From Nocardioidaceae bacterium (lineage in GTDB: Bacteria > Actinomycetota > Actinomycetes > Propionibacteriales > Nocardioidaceae): a stretch of DNA of 64,000 bases. Shown in pieces: positions 14,026 to 25,767 of this stretch. The stretch's first letter is position 1. Each line of letters starts with the position of its first letter. The notes under the pieces are model-generated. The model saw only the letters and a list, made by a program, of their open reading frames with translations, did not search any database and had not been told where the DNA came from. Made by a program: the position numbers and the translations under genes. Location: contig JAURVT010000035.1 of the NCBI GenBank assembly GCA_030655315.1, positions 46,933-110,932 on the forward strand. The letters run 5' to 3'.

Positions 14026-15945
14026 ATGGACACCACGCAGGACCAGGCGCTCGGGCTGCGACTCCGCGACGCGCTCGACGGACGCTGGCACGACATCAAG
14101 GCGCAGTCGCGTCGCGAGCTCGCCGAGGCGGAGCTCCTCACGGACCCGCTGATGGACTCCGCCACCGCCCGCGCCACCGTGCTCGAGCAGATGAAGGTGC
14201 TCGTCGACACCGGCACCCCGGCGATGGGCTTCGCCGTGGACCACGGCGGCAGCGGTGACGTCGGCGCGTCCGTGACGGCGTTCGAGATGCTCGCCTACGC
14301 CGACCTCTCGCTGATGGTCAAGGCCGGCGTGCAGTGGGGCCTGTTCGGCGGGGCGATCGAGAACCTCGGCACCGAGCGCCACCACCGGGCCTACATCAAG
14401 CGCCTGATCGACCTCGACCTGCTCGGCTGCTTCGCGATGACCGAGACCGGGCACGGCAGCAACGTCCAGGAGCTCGAGACCACCGCGACGTACGACCCGG
14501 ACACCCAGGAGTTCGTGCTCCACACCCCCACCGCCTCGGCCCGCAAGGACTACATCGGCGGGGCCGGCCAGCACGCCACGGTCGCCGCGGTGTTCGCCCA
14601 GCTGGTCACGGCGGGCGAGACGCACGGCGTCCACTGCTTCGTGGTGCCGATCCGCGACGACGAGGGCGCGGACCTGCCCGGCGTCACCACCTCGGACTGC
14701 GGGGCCAAGGCCGGGCTCGCCGGCGTCGACAACGGCCGGCTCGTGTTCGACCGGGTCCGCGTGCCGCGCGACAACCTGCTCAACCGCTACGCCGACGTCG
14801 ACGAGGACGGCACCTACCGCTCGTCCATCGAGAACGCCAACCGCCGCTTCTTCACGATGCTCGGCACCCTGATCCGTGGACGCGTCAGCGTCGGTGGCGC
14901 CGGTGGTGCCGCCGCCCGGGTGGGCCTGTCGATCGCGGTCCGCTACGCGCTGCAGCGTCGCCAGTTCGGGGCGCCGGGCAGCGACGAGGAGGTGCTCCTG
15001 ATGGACTACCTGCTCCACCAGCGCCGTCTCCTGCCGCTCGTCGCGCGGTCCTACGCGCTACAGCTCGCCCAGAACGAGCTGGTGGGGGCGATGCACGACG
15101 TGCAGAGCGCCGACGAGGTGGACGAGCTCGCCCAGCGCGAGCTCGAGGGACGCGCCGCGGGGCTCAAGGCCGCCAACACCTGGCACGCGACCCGGGCCAT
15201 CCAGGAGGCCCGCGAGGCCTGCGGCGGCGCCGGCTACCTCGCCGAGAACCGGCTCGTGCTCCTCAAGGCCGACACCGACGTGTTCACCACCTTCGAGGGC
15301 GACAACCACGTCCTCACCCAGCTCGTGGCCAAGGAGCTGCTCACGGCCTACGCCGACGAGGTGCGCGGCCTCGACCCGCTCGGGATGGTGCGGTTCGCCA
15401 CCCGGACCATCGCCGACGTGGTCGTCGAGCGCACCGCCGCGCAGAGCCTGATCCAGCGCCTCGTCGACGCCTCGCCGCTGGGCGACGACGCCGACCTGCT
15501 GTCGCGAGGCACCCAGCTGAGCCTGTTCGAGGACCGCGAGAAGCACCTGCTGGAGACCGTCGCCCGTCGGCTGCAGCGGGCCCGCAAGGACGGCGCGGAC
15601 GCGTTCGCGATCTTCAACGCCGCGCAGGACCACGTCGTCGCCGTCGGCACCGCGCACGTCGATCGCGTGGTGCTCGAGGCGTTCGTCGCGGGCATCGACG
15701 CCACCGCCGACCCCGAGGCCAAGGCCCTGCTGGGCAAGGTCTGCGACCTCTACGCGCTGTCGGTGCTCGAGGCCGACCGGGCCTGGTTCATCGAGCACAA
15801 GCGGCTGACGGTGTCGCGGGCCAAGGAGATCCCCTCGCTGGTCAACCAGCTGTGCCGCGAGCTCCGGCCGCACGCCCTCACCCTCGTCGAGGGTCTCGGC
15901 GTGCCCGAGTCGATGCTCGGCGCCGCCATGCTGCACGACGCCTGA
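14026..15945 (+). CDS. Acyl-CoA oxidase / acyl-CoA dehydrogenase family
   Basis: The 639-aa flavoprotein resembles peroxisomal-type acyl-CoA oxidases and catalyses the first, alpha-beta dehydrogenation of acyl-CoA. FAD-binding signatures include CFAMTETGHGSNVQELETTA (about residues 144-163), ANRRFFTMLGTLIRGRVSV and a C-terminal ACGGAGYLAENR. The catalytic region TTFEGDNHVL follows; it is the acyl-CoA oxidase version with Glu. Length fits ACOX rather than the ~380-aa dehydrogenases. Transcription is leaderless (TAACAT at -10). It ends at a bidirectional hairpin terminator shared with the convergent NDH-2 gene. Whether it uses O2 or ETF is not settled by sequence. Confidence 0.85.
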   Translation: MDTTQDQALGLRLRDALDGRWHDIKAQSRRELAEAELLTDPLMDSATARATVLEQMKVLVDTGTPAMGFAVDHGGSGDVGASVTAFEMLAYADLSLMVKAGVQWGLFGGAIENLGTERHHRAYIKRLIDLDLLGCFAMTETGHGSNVQELETTATYDPDTQEFVLHTPTASARKDYIGGAGQHATVAAVFAQLVTAGETHGVHCFVVPIRDDEGADLPGVTTSDCGAKAGLAGVDNGRLVFDRVRVPRDNLLNRYADVDEDGTYRSSIENANRRFFTMLGTLIRGRVSVGGAGGAAARVGLSIAVRYALQRRQFGAPGSDEEVLLMDYLLHQRRLLPLVARSYALQLAQNELVGAMHDVQSADEVDELAQRELEGRAAGLKAANTWHATRAIQEAREACGGAGYLAENRLVLLKADTDVFTTFEGDNHVLTQLVAKELLTAYADEVRGLDPLGMVRFATRTIADVVVERTAAQSLIQRLVDASPLGDDADLLSRGTQLSLFEDREKHLLETVARRLQRARKDGADAFAIFNAAQDHVVAVGTAHVDRVVLEAFVAGIDATADPEAKALLGKVCDLYALSVLEADRAWFIEHKRLTVSRAKEIPSLVNQLCRELRPHALTLVEGLGVPESMLGAAMLHDA

Positions 15946-15956
15946 CGCAGACCGAA

Positions 15957-15992
15957 CGGTGGCTCAGCGGCCCGGAGGACGCTGAGCCACCG
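15957..15992. terminator. Bidirectional hairpin between acyl-CoA oxidase and NDH-2 genes
   Basis: Perfect 13-bp arms (CGGTGGCTCAGCG and its complement) flank a 10-nt loop. It lies between two convergent stop codons (15945 and 16001). Confidence 0.8.
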
Positions 15993-16000
15993 ACAGCTCG

Positions 16001-17509
16001 TCAGGAGTGGCCGGTGGATGCGCCGGTGCGTGATCCCTCGGCGTCGGCGCCGAGGTCGAGCTGCGGGTCGGGCACGCGGACGTCGGCGTCGCCCTCGCCG
16101 CCCTCGGAGATCCGCTCGCCCTCGTGGTCGGGGTGGAGGTCGTCGGCGGCGGCCGGGCCGCCCTCGCCACCGTCGCGCTCGCGGGCCGGCTCGTCGAGCT
16201 CGCCGGCCTCGCCACCGGTGATGGCCGGCCCGGGCTCGCGGCGGCGCAGCGCGACCGGAGGCGTCTCGCCCACGATCGCGTTGGTGCTCTTGGTCAGGTA
16301 CTTCACCGTGAGGTTGATCAGGGTGTTGAGGCGGTTGCGGTTGCCCAGCAGCGTCAGGATGTGGATCGCGATCCAGATCACCCAGGCGAGGAAGCCGGTC
16401 AGGCGCGGGCCGTGCGCGATGTCGGCGACCGCCGAGCTGCGCCCGATGGTGGCCATCGTGCCCTTGTCGCCGTACTTGAACGGCTTGTGCTCCTGGCCCT
16501 TGAGGTCGGCCCGGATCACCTTGGCGACGTACTTGCCGCCCTGCAGCGCGGGCTGCGCGAGCTGCGGGAGGGCGCGGTCGCCGTCCTCGACGCCGATGTC
16601 GCCGACGGCGAACACGCGCGAGAGGCCCTGCACGCGCAGGTGGTCGTCGATCATGATGCGACCGCCGCGGCCCTGCGGGACGCCCCAGTCCTTGACGACG
16701 GGGTGCGCGGTGACGCCGGTGGCCCAGATGACGATGCCCGCGGGCAGGAACTCGTCGTCGCCCACGACGACGCCGTCGTCGCGGACCTCCTTGACGCCCG
16801 TGTTGAGGCGCAGGTCGACGTCGCGCTTCTCGAGCGACTTCTTGGCGTAGTCGCGCAGCTTGGGCGCGAACGGCGCGAGGACGAACGGCGCCTGCTCGAC
16901 CAGCGTGATGTGCGTGCGCTTGCGGTCCAGCTCGGGGTAGGTCGTCGCCATGTCCTTGTTGCGCAGCTCGGCGAAGGCGCCGGCGGTCTCGACGCCGGTG
17001 GCGCCGCCGCCGACGACGACGATGCGCAGGTCGCGGTCCTGGCCGTTGACCGCCGCGTCCTCGAGGTTGGCGAAGAAGCGGTCACGCACCGCGAGCGCCT
17101 GCGAGCGCTTGTACAGCGGCATCGAGTACTCCTCGGCGCCCTTGACGCCGAAGTAGTTCGTGGTGACGCCGGCCGCGATCACGAGGTAGTCGTAGGACAC
17201 CTGCTGGCCGCCGTCGAGACGCAGCGTGCGGGCGTCGTGGTCCATCGAGAGCACGGTGCCCTTGAGGTACCGGACGTTGTCCTGGTCCGAGCGCACCGCG
17301 CGCAGGAACCACGTGATGTCGCCGGGGTTCAGGCTCGCCGTGGCCACCTGGTAGAGCAGCGGCTGGAACGTGTTGTAGGTGTGCCGGTCGATCAGCGTGA
17401 CGTCGACGTCGGCCTTGCGCAGCGTGCGCACGGCGGCGAGGCCACCGAAACCGCCGCCCACGACGACGACGTGGGGGCGCGATCCGCGCTGGACGTGGGA
17501 CAGGCTCAT
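16001..17509 (-). CDS. ndh: Type II NADH dehydrogenase (NDH-2)
   Basis: The 502-aa NAD(P)/FAD oxidoreductase passes electrons from NADH to menaquinone without pumping protons. It has two Rossmann motifs: VVVVGGGFGGLAAVRTL near the N terminus for FAD, and IVVVGGGATGVETAGAF at about residue 163 for NADH. The FAD-contact motif VFAVGDIGVEDG comes later, and a hydrophobic C-terminal anchor (TGFLAWVIWIAIHILTLLG) follows. The final ~80 residues are an acidic, disordered tail absent from shorter homologues. ATG at 17509 is the only good start. It is probably the main respiratory entry for NADH or an accessory one. Confidence 0.9.
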   Translation of the reverse strand: MSLSHVQRGSRPHVVVVGGGFGGLAAVRTLRKADVDVTLIDRHTYNTFQPLLYQVATASLNPGDITWFLRAVRSDQDNVRYLKGTVLSMDHDARTLRLDGGQQVSYDYLVIAAGVTTNYFGVKGAEEYSMPLYKRSQALAVRDRFFANLEDAAVNGQDRDLRIVVVGGGATGVETAGAFAELRNKDMATTYPELDRKRTHITLVEQAPFVLAPFAPKLRDYAKKSLEKRDVDLRLNTGVKEVRDDGVVVGDDEFLPAGIVIWATGVTAHPVVKDWGVPQGRGGRIMIDDHLRVQGLSRVFAVGDIGVEDGDRALPQLAQPALQGGKYVAKVIRADLKGQEHKPFKYGDKGTMATIGRSSAVADIAHGPRLTGFLAWVIWIAIHILTLLGNRNRLNTLINLTVKYLTKSTNAIVGETPPVALRRREPGPAITGGEAGELDEPARERDGGEGGPAAADDLHPDHEGERISEGGEGDADVRVPDPQLDLGADAEGSRTGASTGHS

Positions 17510-17599
17510 AGCAGCAAACTACTCGCGTCGCCCCTCGTCCCGCACGTCGCACCGGCGAGTTCGACGCACGCGTGGCGCGTCTCACGCCCCGTGCGGGAG

Positions 17600-18817
17600 C
17601 TACCGCGGGGCGTCGAACCAGGCGTTGGCGTCGCGCCGGTGGAGCTGGTGGATGACGAGCCCGGCCCCGACCGCCCAGATCAGGCCGAACGGCAGCGCCG
17701 TGAACGACAGCACGATGGTGAGTGCGCCGAGCACCGTGAGGAGCAGTCGGGCGACCTTGGCGCGCATCAGGACCCACAGCGCGCAGGCCACGGCCAGGGC
17801 CGCGACGACCGCGCCGACGCCCGTGACGAGCGCCATCAGCCGGGCGAGCTCGGCCGCCTCCAGACCGGTCTGGGCGACGAGCTCGGTGAAGGCGCCCTGC
17901 GAGGCGATCGCCTCGCGGTAGGTGCCGGGCGCCAGCAGGTAGAAGACCGCGTTGGCGCCGAAGACGAGCACCACCAGGCCGGCCAGGACCGAGGTGATGC
18001 CGACCGCGAGACCCACCGAGCGCGGCGGGCCGCTGCGGCGACGGCCGGCCGGCTGCTGCTGCCAGCCCGGGTGGACCGGCGGTGCGGGCCACTGCTGCTG
18101 GGTGGGCGTGCCGGCACCGGCGGCGTAGGGACGCTCGCCCGGACGCGGACCGCCGTCGGACGCGGACCGCGCGTCGCCGGGGGACGGGGCGGAGCCGGGC
18201 ATCGCCGGGCGCGACGTCCGGCTCGCGCCCCACGGCTGCGGGGACGGGTCGGGCGACGGGCCGGAGCCCGGGTCCGGTGCCGTGTCGGCGGGTGCGTCGA
18301 CGTCGCGCGGGGCCGCGGCGAACGGGTCGGCACGGGGCCCGCCGTCGGCGGCGAGGGTCTCGCCGCGCTCGTGGGCGCGCAGGGCCGCGAACCAGGCCCG
18401 GGACTCCCCCGACCACAGCGACGCGACGCCGTAGATCATCAGGGCCGCGGGGATGACGCCGCTGCCCTCGAGGAACAGGAACCCGAACGCCGCGAGGCCA
18501 CCGGCGACGCTGAGCCCGAGGCGCGACGTGCGGTCGCCGCGCGCGGTGTAGACGGCGAAGACGCCCACGACCACGCAGAGGGCGGCCACGCCCATCACGG
18601 TCCAGCGCGCCCAGGCGAGCGCCTGGGCGAGACTGACCTGCGCCTCCATGCCGGAGTCGCTCAGCATCCCCGAGATCCACTCCTGCTGCTCGAGCGATCC
18701 CTGGTCGGCGACCAGCCGGACGCACTGCACCAGCACGACGAACGAGGCGGCTCCGGCGATCAGGCAGGCCACCGACACCTTGGAGGGTCGGGGCGGGGCG
18801 GTCGTCCTGTCGGCCAT
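17600..18817 (-). CDS. Multi-pass membrane protein with disordered central linker
   Basis: Function unknown. The 405-aa protein has an N-terminal block of about four hydrophobic helices (residues 13-165). A Pro/Gly/Ser/Asp-rich linker (about 170-265) follows, then a second block of about four helices (270-390) with the short tail RDANAWFDAPR. ATG at 18817 is likely leaderless (GACACT 6 nt upstream). It is a single-gene unit between ndh and clpB on the same strand. The fold resembles generic actinobacterial integral membrane proteins; no catalytic motif is visible. Confidence 0.75.
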   Translation of the reverse strand: MADRTTAPPRPSKVSVACLIAGAASFVVLVQCVRLVADQGSLEQQEWISGMLSDSGMEAQVSLAQALAWARWTVMGVAALCVVVGVFAVYTARGDRTSRLGLSVAGGLAAFGFLFLEGSGVIPAALMIYGVASLWSGESRAWFAALRAHERGETLAADGGPRADPFAAAPRDVDAPADTAPDPGSGPSPDPSPQPWGASRTSRPAMPGSAPSPGDARSASDGGPRPGERPYAAGAGTPTQQQWPAPPVHPGWQQQPAGRRRSGPPRSVGLAVGITSVLAGLVVLVFGANAVFYLLAPGTYREAIASQGAFTELVAQTGLEAAELARLMALVTGVGAVVAALAVACALWVLMRAKVARLLLTVLGALTIVLSFTALPFGLIWAVGAGLVIHQLHRRDANAWFDAPR

Positions 18818-18858
18818 GCCGCCAGTGTCCCACCCCGCCCTGACGAGGGCGTGCCTGC

Positions 18859-21456
<2,598 letters not shown>

Positions 21457-21534
21457 GTGTGTGACCCCCTGGGGACTGCGGAGGGAACGGGCCCTCCAAG
21501 GTTCTGACGGTTCTCCTGCTCCAACCACCGCAGG

Positions 21535-21555
21535 GTTGAGTCGATTCCGCTCAAG
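21535..21555. promoter_or_regulatory. HAIR operator (HspR site) of clpB
   Basis: On the minus strand CTTGAGC-N7-ACTCAAC matches the HspR-associated inverted repeat CTTGAGT-N7-ACTCAAG at 12 of 14 positions. It lies upstream of clpB, and hspR is in the same window (30715). Confidence 0.85.
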
Positions 21556-21670
21556 GTGGATCTTGTCAGCCGTTGCGTGCGCCACCCAACCGTCACCGCT
21601 AGCGTGACGCGGGCCACTCCACCCGGCCCGCTCCGCCCACCACTCTCCACCCCGACGCAGGAGGCCCACC

Positions 21671-23035
21671 ATGCCCGAGCCCGACAGCAGGAGCGCCGCC
21701 GGCGACGAGCCTCCCCCCACCGCCAACCCCACCGCGAAGAAGCGCGACCGCACGCACTGGCTCTACATCGCGGTGATCATCGCGGTGGCGCTCGGCATCG
21801 GCACCGGCTTCGTCCTCGGTGAGGACGCGGTCGCCCTCAAGCCCATCGGCGACGCGTTCGTCAACCTGATCAAGATGATGATCGGCCCCGTCATCTTCTG
21901 CACCATCGTGCTCGGCATCGGGTCGGTGCGCGAGGCCGCGAGCGTGGGCAAGGTCGGCGGGCTTGCGCTCGGCTACTTCATCACGATGTCGACCGTCGCC
22001 CTGGTCATCGGGCTCGTCGTCGGCAACCTGATCCAGCCCGGGGACGGTCTCAACATCACCGACTCGATCGCCCAGGCCGGACGCGACCAGGCCCCGGCCG
22101 AGGCCGAGGGCCTCAGCGGCTTCCTGCTCAGCATCATCCCCACGACGATCGTCTCGGCACTGACGGAGGGGTCGGTGCTCCAGGCCCTGTTCGTCGCGCT
22201 GCTCGTCGGCTTCGGACTGCAGAGCATGGGCGAGGCCGGCCAGCCGATCCTGCGCGGCATCGGTCACCTGCAGAAGATCGTCTTCAAGGTGCTCGCGATG
22301 ATCATGTGGGCCGCCCCCGTCGGCGCGTTCGGCGCCATCGCGGCCGTCGTCGGCGCGACGGGCGGCGCGGCCCTGCTGGGGCTGCTCAAGCTGATGGTCG
22401 CCTTCTACATCACCTGCTTCCTGTTCGTGGTCGTCGTGCTCGGCACGCTGCTGTGGGTGGTGGCGCGCGTCAACGTCCTGATGCTGCTCAAGTACCTCGG
22501 CCGCGAGTTCCTGCTGATCGTGTCGACGTCGTCGTCGGAGTCGGCGCTGCCGCGGCTGATCGGCAAGATGGAGCACCTCGGCGTCGCCCGTCCGGTGGTC
22601 GGCGTGACCGTCCCGACCGGGTACTCGTTCAACCTCGACGGCACCGCGATCTACCTGACGATGGCCTCGCTGTTCATCGCCGAGGCGCTCGACAAGCCGT
22701 TCTCGATCGGCGAGCAGGTCGGGCTGCTGGTGTTCATGATCATCGCCTCGAAGGGCGCCGCGGGCGTCACCGGCGCGGGCCTGGCGACCCTGGCCGGCGG
22801 GCTGGCGTCGCACCGTCCCGACCTGCTCGACGGCGTCGGCCTGATCGTCGGCATCGACCGCTTCATGTCCGAGGCGCGGGCACTGACGAACTACGCCGGC
22901 AACGCGGTCGCGACCGTCCTCGTCGGCACCTGGACCCACCAGGTCGACCACGAGCGCGTGCACCGGGTGCTCGCCGGCGAGCTGCCGTTCGACGAGGACG
23001 CGTTCGCCCGCGGCGAGGCCGAGAGCGTGCACTGA
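21671..23035 (+). CDS. dctA: DctA-like C4-dicarboxylate:cation symporter
   Basis: The 454-aa member of the dicarboxylate/amino acid:cation symporter family probably imports succinate, fumarate and malate. It has about eight transmembrane helices plus re-entrant hairpins. HP1 carries the serine-rich motif STSSSESALPRL, TM7 carries GYSFNLDGTAIYLTMA and TM8 carries DRFMSEARALTNYAGNAVAT, all diagnostic. ATG at 21671 has a strong AGGAGG site. A TAGCGT -10 element lies near 21600, giving a leader of about 65 nt. An intrinsic terminator follows. Glutamate or aspartate as alternative substrate is possible, but the SSSESA/ARALTN combination favours DctA. Confidence 0.9.
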   Translation: MPEPDSRSAAGDEPPPTANPTAKKRDRTHWLYIAVIIAVALGIGTGFVLGEDAVALKPIGDAFVNLIKMMIGPVIFCTIVLGIGSVREAASVGKVGGLALGYFITMSTVALVIGLVVGNLIQPGDGLNITDSIAQAGRDQAPAEAEGLSGFLLSIIPTTIVSALTEGSVLQALFVALLVGFGLQSMGEAGQPILRGIGHLQKIVFKVLAMIMWAAPVGAFGAIAAVVGATGGAALLGLLKLMVAFYITCFLFVVVVLGTLLWVVARVNVLMLLKYLGREFLLIVSTSSSESALPRLIGKMEHLGVARPVVGVTVPTGYSFNLDGTAIYLTMASLFIAEALDKPFSIGEQVGLLVFMIIASKGAAGVTGAGLATLAGGLASHRPDLLDGVGLIVGIDRFMSEARALTNYAGNAVATVLVGTWTHQVDHERVHRVLAGELPFDEDAFARGEAESVH

Positions 23036-23049
23036 CATCGGGCCGCCCG

Positions 23050-23090
23050 GACGGCCGTCGACCCTCGGGGGTTGACGGCCGTCTTCTTTG
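23050..23090 (+). terminator. Intrinsic terminator after dctA
   Basis: A 15-bp stem (23050-23064 with 23069-23083, one G-T pair) and a small loop are followed by TTCTTTG. Confidence 0.85.
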
Positions 23091-23102
23091 CCCACAGACT
23101 GG

Positions 23103-23115
23103 TTTGCAATACAAA
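23103..23115. promoter_or_regulatory. Operator/promoter candidate before the 23.1-25.8 kb operon
   Basis: TTTG-CAATA-CAAA is a short inverted repeat in an AT-rich island, 22 bp before the first start codon. The winged-helix regulator encoded second in the operon is the natural candidate to bind it. Confidence 0.4.
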
Positions 23116-23136
23116 GTCATTTGCCAGGAGGCAGAG

Positions 23137-23784
23137 ATGGACCCGCACCGCACCACCACCGAGGACGACGCCCTCGACCCCGCCGCGTCGCTCGCGATCA
23201 TCGACGCCCAGCGCGCCCGCGTCCGCGACTCCGTCGAGGTGGACGGGCGCATCATCTTCGGCGCGTGGGGCGTCGCGTGGCTCGTCGGCTACCTCGTGCT
23301 CCACACGACGACGCGCGACACCGCCGCCGGCCCGTCGCCCTCGGGCTGGGGGTTCGCGGTGTTCGGCGTCCTGCTCGCCGCGGCGCTCGCCGTCACGATC
23401 GGGCACGTCACGAGCCGCACGACCGGCCTGCGCGGCGAGTCGTCACGCATCGGCGCCATGCTCGGCATCGGCTGGTTCGTCGCCTTCGCCACCGTGTTCG
23501 CCGTCATGGCGGCGATCATGCGGTCCGACGTCGCCGACGGCCCGATGGGCGGGGTGCTCGCCAACACGATCCCCTGCCTGGTCGTGGGCGTCCTGTACCT
23601 CGGCCAGGGCGCGGCATGGCAGGAACGGACCCAGTTCGTGCTCGGCGCCTGGATCTGCGTGGTGACGGCGGCGTCGGCGTTCGTCGGCGTGCCGGGCCTC
23701 TACCTGGTGATGGCGCTGGCCGGTGGAGGCGGGTTCCTGCTCGGCGCCGCCGTCGAGCAGGTCCTGCGCGGACGTCGGTCATGA
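23137..23784 (+). CDS. Integral membrane protein of unknown function, first gene of ABC operon
   Basis: The 215-aa protein has a polar N terminus (residues 1-40) and about six hydrophobic segments spread from residue 45 to 210. No known domain is recognised. ATG at 23137 has a CAGGAGG ribosome site 8 bp upstream. The stop overlaps the ATG of the following regulator gene (ATGA), so the two are translationally coupled. The arrangement membrane protein, winged-helix regulator, ABC ATPase, ABC permease is a common actinobacterial cassette in which this protein may sense or modulate the transporter; that role is inference. Confidence 0.75.
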   Translation: MDPHRTTTEDDALDPAASLAIIDAQRARVRDSVEVDGRIIFGAWGVAWLVGYLVLHTTTRDTAAGPSPSGWGFAVFGVLLAAALAVTIGHVTSRTTGLRGESSRIGAMLGIGWFVAFATVFAVMAAIMRSDVADGPMGGVLANTIPCLVVGVLYLGQGAAWQERTQFVLGAWICVVTAASAFVGVPGLYLVMALAGGGGFLLGAAVEQVLRGRRS

Positions 23785-24092
23785 GCGACCTCGACCCGGT
23801 GATCCACGCGCAGTCGCGGCTGCGGGTGATGGCCACGCTCGCCGCGATGCCCGCCGACGAGGAGATCACGTTCCCGCGGCTGCAGCAGGTGCTCGAGATG
23901 ACGGCCGGCAACCTGTCCACACACCTGCGCAAGCTCGAGGACGCCGGCTACGTCGAGCAGTCCAAGACCCACCGCGGTCGCACCCCCGTCACCTACGTCG
24001 GCCTCACGCGACCGGGCCGTCACGCCTACGACGACTACCTGACGTCGCTGCGCGCCATGCTCGACCCGACCAGGCAGGAGCAGACCTCGTGA
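23781..24092 (+). CDS. Winged-helix transcriptional regulator (ArsR/HTH_34-like)
   Basis: The 103-aa DNA-binding protein has a winged helix covering nearly the whole length: VIHAQSRLRVMATLAAM, then TFPRLQQVLEMTAGNLSTHL as recognition region, then the wing VEQSKTHRGRTPVTYVGLT. It has no cysteine metal site, so it is not an ArsR metal sensor; it resembles the small winged-helix family that controls neighbouring ABC transporters. It overlaps both neighbours (ATGA upstream, GTGA downstream). It likely represses the operon through the inverted repeat at 23103. Confidence 0.82.
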   Translation: MSDLDPVIHAQSRLRVMATLAAMPADEEITFPRLQQVLEMTAGNLSTHLRKLEDAGYVEQSKTHRGRTPVTYVGLTRPGRHAYDDYLTSLRAMLDPTRQEQTS

Positions 24093-24985
24093 TCCCCGCC
24101 GTGCACCTCGACCACGCGACCCGCCGCTTCGGCGACGTGCTCGCCCTCGACGACGTCAGCCTCGACATCGCACCCGGCGAGCTCGTCGGCGTCCTCGGCC
24201 CCAACGGGGCCGGCAAGTCCACGATGCTCGGCCTGGTCACCGGCCAGCGCGCCCCCACCTCGGGCACGGTGCGGGTGCTCGGGCAGGACCCCCGCCACCC
24301 GTCCACCCGGGTGCACCTGGGCGTCACGCCCCAGGACACCGGGCTGCCCCCCACCCTGCGGGTCGCCGAGGTCGTCGCGTTCACCGGCAGCCACTACCCC
24401 GACCCGCTCGACACCGACGAGCTGCTCGAGCGGTTCGGTCTCACCGCCCTCGCCCGACGCCAGTGCGGCGGGCTGTCCGGCGGCCAGCAGCGACGCCTCG
24501 CGGTGGCGCTCTCCATGGTCGGCCGGCCCGACGTCGTGCTGCTCGACGAGCCGACCACCGGGCTCGACGTCGACGCCCGTACGGCGCTGTGGGACGCGAT
24601 CCGCACCTACCGCGAAGACGGCGGCACCGTCGTCCTGACGAGCCACTACCTCGAGGAGGTGCAGCAGCTCGCCGAGCGCGTCGTCGTCGTCGCCGGCGGG
24701 CGCGTGCTCGTCGACGACACCGTCGACGCCGTCATCGCCCGGGTCGACGTCGACCGCGTCTCGATGCGGTGCACCGACCGCGCCGTGGCCGACCTGGCCT
24801 CGGTCACCTCGGCGACCTGGACCGGCGAGCGGGTCGAGGTGCTCACCGGCGACGCCGACGCGTTCGTCCGCGCGCTCGTCACCTCCGGCGCCGCGTTCAG
24901 CCACCTGCGCGTGCAGGGCGCGTCGCTCGAGGACGCCTTCACCCAGCTCACCCACCGCACCCCGAACGAGGAGGTCAGCGCATGA
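24089..24985 (+). CDS. ABC transporter ATP-binding protein (ABC-2 type)
   Basis: The 298-aa nucleotide-binding subunit has Walker A GPNGAGKST at about residues 38-46, the Q-loop TPQDTGLPPTL, signature LSGGQQRRL, Walker B VVLLDEPTTGLD and the switch His in LTSHYLEE. The C-terminal ~80 residues form the small accessory domain seen in DrrA/CcmA-type exporters. GTG at 24089 overlaps the upstream stop. It pairs with the permease at 24982 to make a half-size ABC-2 exporter. Substrate unknown; drugs, lipids or antimicrobial peptides are possible. Confidence 0.9.
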   Translation: MIPAVHLDHATRRFGDVLALDDVSLDIAPGELVGVLGPNGAGKSTMLGLVTGQRAPTSGTVRVLGQDPRHPSTRVHLGVTPQDTGLPPTLRVAEVVAFTGSHYPDPLDTDELLERFGLTALARRQCGGLSGGQQRRLAVALSMVGRPDVVLLDEPTTGLDVDARTALWDAIRTYREDGGTVVLTSHYLEEVQQLAERVVVVAGGRVLVDDTVDAVIARVDVDRVSMRCTDRAVADLASVTSATWTGERVEVLTGDADAFVRALVTSGAAFSHLRVQGASLEDAFTQLTHRTPNEEVSA

Positions 24986-25767
24986 GCGCCGCCACCGCCG
25001 TCCGCTCCACCGCACCATCCACGCTGCGGCTCGCCTGGATCCACACCCGCTACCAGCTGACCGAGACGCTGCGCGTGCCGATCGCCGTGGTGGGCAACTG
25101 CCTGTTCCCCGCGCTCGCGCTCGTCTTCTTCGTCGTGCCGCAGGACGCCGTCGCGTCCGACCCGGTGGTCGCCACCGGCGCGATCGGCCAGCTCAGCGTG
25201 TTCGCGGTGATGTCGACGTGCATGTTCACCTACGGCGTCGGTGTCGCGGAGGACCGCGAGCGACCGTTCGACACGTTCCTGCGCACCCTGCCCGCCGGCG
25301 CGGTGCCGCAGCTGGTCGGACGCGTGGCCACCGGCATCACCTTCGTCGTCCTGGCCCTGGTGCCGGTGCTGCTGATCGGCTGGCTGCTCACCAGCGCCAC
25401 GGTGTCGCCGGGCCGCCTCGCGCTCGGGGTCGTCGCGCTCGTGCTGGCCGGGATGCCGTTCCTGCTCCTCGGCTTCGGCGTCGGCTACCTGCTCAGCGCC
25501 AAGGCCGCGCTGCCCGTCGCGCAGGTCGTGCTGTTCCCGATGGCCTTCGCGGGCGGCATCTTCCTGCCGCCGCAGATGTTCCCGGGCTGGCTCGACGCGG
25601 TGTCGCTGGCGCTGCCGAGCCGCGCGGGCCGCGACGGGGTTGTCTGGGCGCTCGTCGGCGGCGAGGCCACCTGGCTGACCCCCGTGGTGTGGGCGGCCTG
25701 GACCGCCGCCGCCGGCGTCCTCGCCGTCTGGGCCTACCGGCGCGACGAGGGCCGCCGCTTCCGCTGA
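24982..25767 (+). CDS. ABC-2 type transporter permease
   Basis: The 261-aa membrane subunit has about six transmembrane helices (near residues 35-55, 62-85, 110-140, 145-170, 175-195 and 228-250), and GGIFLPPQMFPGWLDAVSLALP is typical of ABC-2 permeases before the last helix. ATG at 24982 overlaps the stop of the ATPase gene (ATGA). Its stop codon is inside the left arm of a strong hairpin (25766-25815), so transcription of the four-gene operon ends here. Confidence 0.88.
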   Translation: MSAATAVRSTAPSTLRLAWIHTRYQLTETLRVPIAVVGNCLFPALALVFFVVPQDAVASDPVVATGAIGQLSVFAVMSTCMFTYGVGVAEDRERPFDTFLRTLPAGAVPQLVGRVATGITFVVLALVPVLLIGWLLTSATVSPGRLALGVVALVLAGMPFLLLGFGVGYLLSAKAALPVAQVVLFPMAFAGGIFLPPQMFPGWLDAVSLALPSRAGRDGVVWALVGGEATWLTPVVWAAWTAAAGVLAVWAYRRDEGRRFR

